IMG/VR virus record: IMGVR_UViG_3300045996_000515
Coordinates: 1 to 24,033 of that record
Length of the DNA: 24,033 nucleotides
Origin: a virus
Strand: one strand, 5' to 3'
A model generated the notes under the pieces. The model saw nothing but the letters and a program-made list of their open reading frames with translations, had not been told where the DNA came from and made no database searches. Shown here piece after piece: positions 21,253-24,033 of this stretch; position 1 is the first letter of the stretch; the number at the start of each line of letters is the position of its first letter. A program made the position numbers and the translations under genes.

Positions 21253-21852
21253 ATGAAAGTATTAATAGGTTGCGAATCATCCCGTACAGTTGCAGAAGCT
21301 TTTGAAGCCCTTGGGCATGAAGTATTATCATGCGATTTATTACCGGCAGATAAACCAGGCAGGCATTACCAAGGTTCCGTTTTCGATGTTATAGACTTCC
21401 CTTGGGACTTGGCAATATTTCATTTTCCATGTACTGACTCTTCAGTTTCCGGTGCACGACATTTTGAAGCAAAAAAACTGGATGGAAGATATTATGCATC
21501 TAATAGCCTTTGGTTGAACGGATGGAGAAGGGCGGCACATATTCCTAAAGTATGCTTTGAACATCCAATTTCAGTTATCAGTTCTCTTTTCAGAAAGCCA
21601 GATCAAATAATACAACCTTGGCAATTTGGGCATGGGGAAACTAAAGCAACGGCTTTATGGTTGCGCGGATTAGAGCCTTTGAAACCTACAAGTATTGTGG
21701 AAGGTCGAGAGCAAAAGATTTGGAAAATGCCACCAAGCGAAAACAGATGGAAAGAAAGAAGTAAAACCTTTCCCGGTATAGCTCAAGCAATGGCCGAACA
21801 ATGGGGCCAAATAGAAATTAAAAAAGAACTAAAACAATTACAGATTTTATGA
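21253..21852 (+). CDS. C5 cytosine methyltransferase-like phage protein
   Basis: The product is 199 residues, shorter than true C5 methyltransferases (over 300). It belongs, by memory of its pattern, to a phage family with MKVLIGCESS at the start, a PC motif, FExP, and the conserved end RKPDQIIQPWQFGHGETKATALWLRGL plus RWKERSKTFPGIAQAMA (shown here as separate conserved blocks near 114-140 and 166-180). The catalytic-type Cys60 is kept, but the usual HPPC is HFPC. The ENV-type motif is FEHP (Glu103). It lacks a full target-recognition domain, so activity is uncertain. It follows the NinG-like gene by three bases. Confidence 0.75.
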   Translation: MKVLIGCESSRTVAEAFEALGHEVLSCDLLPADKPGRHYQGSVFDVIDFPWDLAIFHFPCTDSSVSGARHFEAKKLDGRYYASNSLWLNGWRRAAHIPKVCFEHPISVISSLFRKPDQIIQPWQFGHGETKATALWLRGLEPLKPTSIVEGREQKIWKMPPSENRWKERSKTFPGIAQAMAEQWGQIEIKKELKQLQIL

Positions 21853-21882
21853 AACAAATAAGAAAGAGCCATGAGGTGAATA

Positions 21883-22221
21883 ATGGCTAACAAGATTTTA
21901 CACCTAACATTAAAAAAGAAGTGGTTTGATATGATTGCTTCAGGTGAGAAAAAAGAAGAGTATCGGGAAGTTAAAGATTATTGGGTTAAAAGATTATTAA
22001 ATCACTTTGAATTTATTGAGTTCCCTAAAGGATGGGAGTATGTAAGCAGGGAGTTTGATTTAGTAGTTTTTAAAAACGGTTATTCAACGAACGCTCCCAC
22101 AATGACAGTAGAATGCAAAGGAATTGTAATTGGGAAAGCGGTTTCTGAATGGTCCGATAACTGGCAAGGCAATGTGTTTAAAATAAAGTTAGGTGAGATA
22201 AAGGAGGTTTTAAATGGCTAA
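21883..22221 (+). CDS. ASCH domain protein
   Basis: The product is 112 residues, the full length of one ASCH domain. The family pattern is at the start: ILHLTLKKKWFDMIASGEKKEEYREVKDYW, with the conserved 'L.L...WF..I..G.K..EYR' core, followed by strands ending in a VFKIKLGEI strand. ASCH domains resemble the RNA-binding PUA fold and are thought to bind RNA or modified bases, some having nuclease or amidohydrolase activity. A purine-rich AGGTG lies eight bases before the ATG. It overlaps the replication gene by eight bases. It may act on RNA during early growth; partner unknown. Confidence 0.8.
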   Translation: MANKILHLTLKKKWFDMIASGEKKEEYREVKDYWVKRLLNHFEFIEFPKGWEYVSREFDLVVFKNGYSTNAPTMTVECKGIVIGKAVSEWSDNWQGNVFKIKLGEIKEVLNG

Positions 22222-23218
22222 AGAACTACCATACTTCCAATTTGAACCGGGGGAGTACTTAACGGGAAACATTCAATTTTGCTCACTAGCAGCTCAAGGG
22301 TTATTTAATAATATATGCTGCATTTATTGGCAGCGTGAATGCAAATTAAGTAGAAGTCAATTATTCAGGCGATTTCCAGGTGATGAAGAAATAGTAAATG
22401 AACTTATCCAGGAGCAGGTGATTAAGTTTATAGGTGATGAGGTGTTAATTGAATTTCTTTTTAACCAGTGGGCTTCAATATCCAAACAAAAAGAAACCAA
22501 CGCGAATAACGGCAAAAAGGGGGCGGTAGCTAAATGGGGAGATGCTCTTATGGATGGAACATTAACTGCAAGTCAAAAAAGACAGGTAAGAATTGCAAAG
22601 GCAAAAGAACTTGGAACTCACACACCTGAACAATGGGAGGAAATGATAGCATTCTTTAATATGCTTTGCGTTCGATGCGAAAGCGATACAATAGGCGCAC
22701 CGAATAAAGATCATATCATTCCAATTTCAGTTGGAGGCAGCGATTCAATTACGAACCTGCAACCGCTTTGCAAAAGTTGCAATGCAGCCAAAGGATTAAA
22801 AGACTTGTCAGATTATAGAATTGAATACTGCGAAGCTCATAATTTAGAAATGCCTCACAAGTGGCTGGCGCAAGTCAAGCACAAGTCTAGCCCCCCCACC
22901 GAAAAAGTCAAGCATTTAGATAAGATAAGAGAAGAAGAGATAAGAGAAGATAATAAGTTAACTAACTCGCAAAAACTTAAAAAGGATTTTCTGGAAGGAA
23001 GTCGTGATCTTTTCGAGTCAGCTCAGAAAACTAAAAGATGGTCCAAGGAATACGTGGATGAAATAGCTGAGAGGTTTATTAATGAACAAATAGCTATTGG
23101 AGTTGAAAGCCGAACCTTGAGAGATTTAAAAATCCATTTTAACCATTGGATTAATAAGCTCCCAGTAAATTCAGGAATAACACCATCAGTCAACATTACA
23201 GGTTTAACAGCTAACTAA
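22214..23218 (+). CDS. Replication initiator-like protein with an internal HNH domain
   Basis: The product is 334 residues. Residues 1-105 resemble the N-terminal winged helix of phage replisome organisers (PYFQFEPGEYL, ...AAQGLFNNICCIYW, ...QWASISKQK...NNGKKG). Residues about 120-205 form an HNH endonuclease: Cys152/Cys155 (CVRC), Asp166-His167 (DHIIP), Asn181 (NLQPL), Cys186/Cys189 and Asn190. The rest (about 236-334) is a charged linker and C-terminal domain. The layout suggests an HNH domain placed in the linker of the replication protein. It is directly before a DnaB-like helicase gene, which fits a loader or origin-binding role. A run of seven C lies in the linker (22891-22897). Confidence 0.75.
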   Translation: MAKELPYFQFEPGEYLTGNIQFCSLAAQGLFNNICCIYWQRECKLSRSQLFRRFPGDEEIVNELIQEQVIKFIGDEVLIEFLFNQWASISKQKETNANNGKKGAVAKWGDALMDGTLTASQKRQVRIAKAKELGTHTPEQWEEMIAFFNMLCVRCESDTIGAPNKDHIIPISVGGSDSITNLQPLCKSCNAAKGLKDLSDYRIEYCEAHNLEMPHKWLAQVKHKSSPPTEKVKHLDKIREEEIREDNKLTNSQKLKKDFLEGSRDLFESAQKTKRWSKEYVDEIAERFINEQIAIGVESRTLRDLKIHFNHWINKLPVNSGITPSVNITGLTAN

Positions 23219-23221
23219 TTT

Positions 23222-24033
23222 ATGTTTTTCAAAATACAAGATTTTAGGGATAAGGTTAGCGACCTATACGAAAAGGGAGTGCAGCCGGGCGAGTATATAG
23301 GATTTAATTCCATGAAGGAACACTATTCCGTAAAGCTTGGCTACACAACCTATTTGGTAGGGGCTCCTGCGAGCGGTAAATCAGAATGGCATAAGCAGGT
23401 GTTAATCAACCTATCACAGTACTACGGCTGGAAGCACGTTTTATTCTCACCTGAAACCGGGAACAAAGAGGAAATAGTAGCGGAGTTATGCCACACCTAC
23501 ATCGGAAAACCATTTTACAAGGCGAATGGTTACGGCATGAGCGATATGGAAATGTATAAGGCAATGGATTTTTTGCAGGAACACTTTTTCATCATTGATC
23601 CAGAGGATAAAGATTTAACCATACCTGAATTTTACAAAGCGGTTGACCAATTAGAAGATTTATACGGCATAAAAGTTCACACAACAACTGGAGATCCATT
23701 TAATGAGTTTAAACACGACTTTTCCAAGGATGAGGGTAGACAAGACCTTTATATCGAAAGAATACTCGGAGATGTAAGAAAAAACGCCAAAAAACACAAC
23801 AGGCACAACTTCATCATTACCCATTGCAGAGATCAAAAGCCAGTTGAGAAGGATGGAGTGGTTTATTTTCCACCTCCAACGGCCAGGGATTATGCAGGAG
23901 GGCAAGCATGGTTCAGGAAAGGAATGGCTATGATTTGCGTATGGAGGCCACCTTACAAGCTTAATGATGAAAACGGGATGCCATACAAGGAAAACGAAAC
24001 CCATATCATAGTGCAGAAGGTAAAGCCCAAAGG
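23222..24033 (+). CDS. DnaB/Twinkle-like replicative helicase, N-terminal part (runs off right edge)
   Basis: The ATG at 23222 opens a frame of at least 270 codons to the right edge. It starts directly with a RecA-like core, without a DnaB N-terminal domain: Walker A GAPASGKS at 47-54, a Walker B-type GDPFNEF at about 157-163, ITHCRDQKP at about 199-207, and a late YAGGQAWFRKGMAMICVWR segment, a pattern of RecA-fold phage helicases. It should unwind DNA at the phage fork, with the preceding gene product as possible loader. Its start is three bases after the replication gene stop. Confidence 0.8.
   Translation, partial: MFFKIQDFRDKVSDLYEKGVQPGEYIGFNSMKEHYSVKLGYTTYLVGAPASGKSEWHKQVLINLSQYYGWKHVLFSPETGNKEEIVAELCHTYIGKPFYKANGYGMSDMEMYKAMDFLQEHFFIIDPEDKDLTIPEFYKAVDQLEDLYGIKVHTTTGDPFNEFKHDFSKDEGRQDLYIERILGDVRKNAKKHNRHNFIITHCRDQKPVEKDGVVYFPPPTARDYAGGQAWFRKGMAMICVWRPPYKLNDENGMPYKENETHIIVQKVKPK

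Noticed and set aside
23660-24004. 114-residue open frame on the minus strand
   Set aside because: It is antisense to the DnaB-like helicase, whose conserved motifs are clear.

Overview
The window is a stretch of a temperate, tailed, siphovirus-type phage of a Bacteroidota host (Cytophagia, Sphingobacteriia or Flavobacteriia-like). The DNA is AT-rich. Most genes lack a Shine-Dalgarno site and instead start after A-rich leaders. Neither the tRNA gene nor the tRNA-derived segment encodes CCA. Several promoters fit the Bacteroidota pattern TTTG-N17..21-TAnnTTTG. Phage genes lie on both sides of an attP-like site, so this copy is not integrated at that site. It is a free, circular or packaged genome, or a contig opened elsewhere.

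Layout. (1) 1-1732, minus strand: a portal gene and the start of a second large gene that runs off the left edge. (2) 1733-1850: a divergent promoter region with TTTGT repeats. (3) 1851-10220, plus strand: prohead protease, HK97-fold capsid protein, a terminator, a small head protein, an initiator-like tRNA(CAT), a 42-residue zinc microprotein, connector and neck genes, a probable tail tube gene, a second terminator, three pre-tape genes and the tape measure gene, then a third terminator. (4) 10330-12362, minus strand: a zinc-ribbon membrane protein, a lipoprotein and a tyrosine integrase. (5) 12362-12639: attP, with a 5' half of a tRNA-Leu(GAG) gene between repeated GCGACA arm-type sites. (6) 12640-13411: a LexA/CI-type repressor and the operator/promoter switch. 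(7) 13412 to the right edge, plus strand: one long early operon.

The early operon holds a Bro-N/KilA-C antirepressor, a run of small genes, a Rad52-like annealing protein with a YqaJ-type exonuclease (a recombination pair), a free-standing DnaA domain IV-like protein, a SNF2-like helicase fused to a DNA methyltransferase, a NinG-like HNH protein, a C5-methyltransferase-like protein, an ASCH protein, a replication initiator-like protein carrying an internal HNH domain, and the start of a DnaB/Twinkle-like helicase.

How it works together (inference): the repressor binds TTTGCAAA-type operators and shuts the rightward promoter. When released, that promoter drives the antirepressor, recombination, methylation and replication genes. 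The divergent promoters near 1.8 kb then drive the two arms of the virion genes. The most notable points are the initiator-like phage tRNA, the attP that carries the 5' rather than the 3' part of a tRNA gene, the face-to-face switch promoters, the helicase-methyltransferase fusion, the HNH domain inside a replication protein, and a possible pseudoknotted RNA at 15478-15573. No terminase, lysis gene or CRISPR array is visible in this window.
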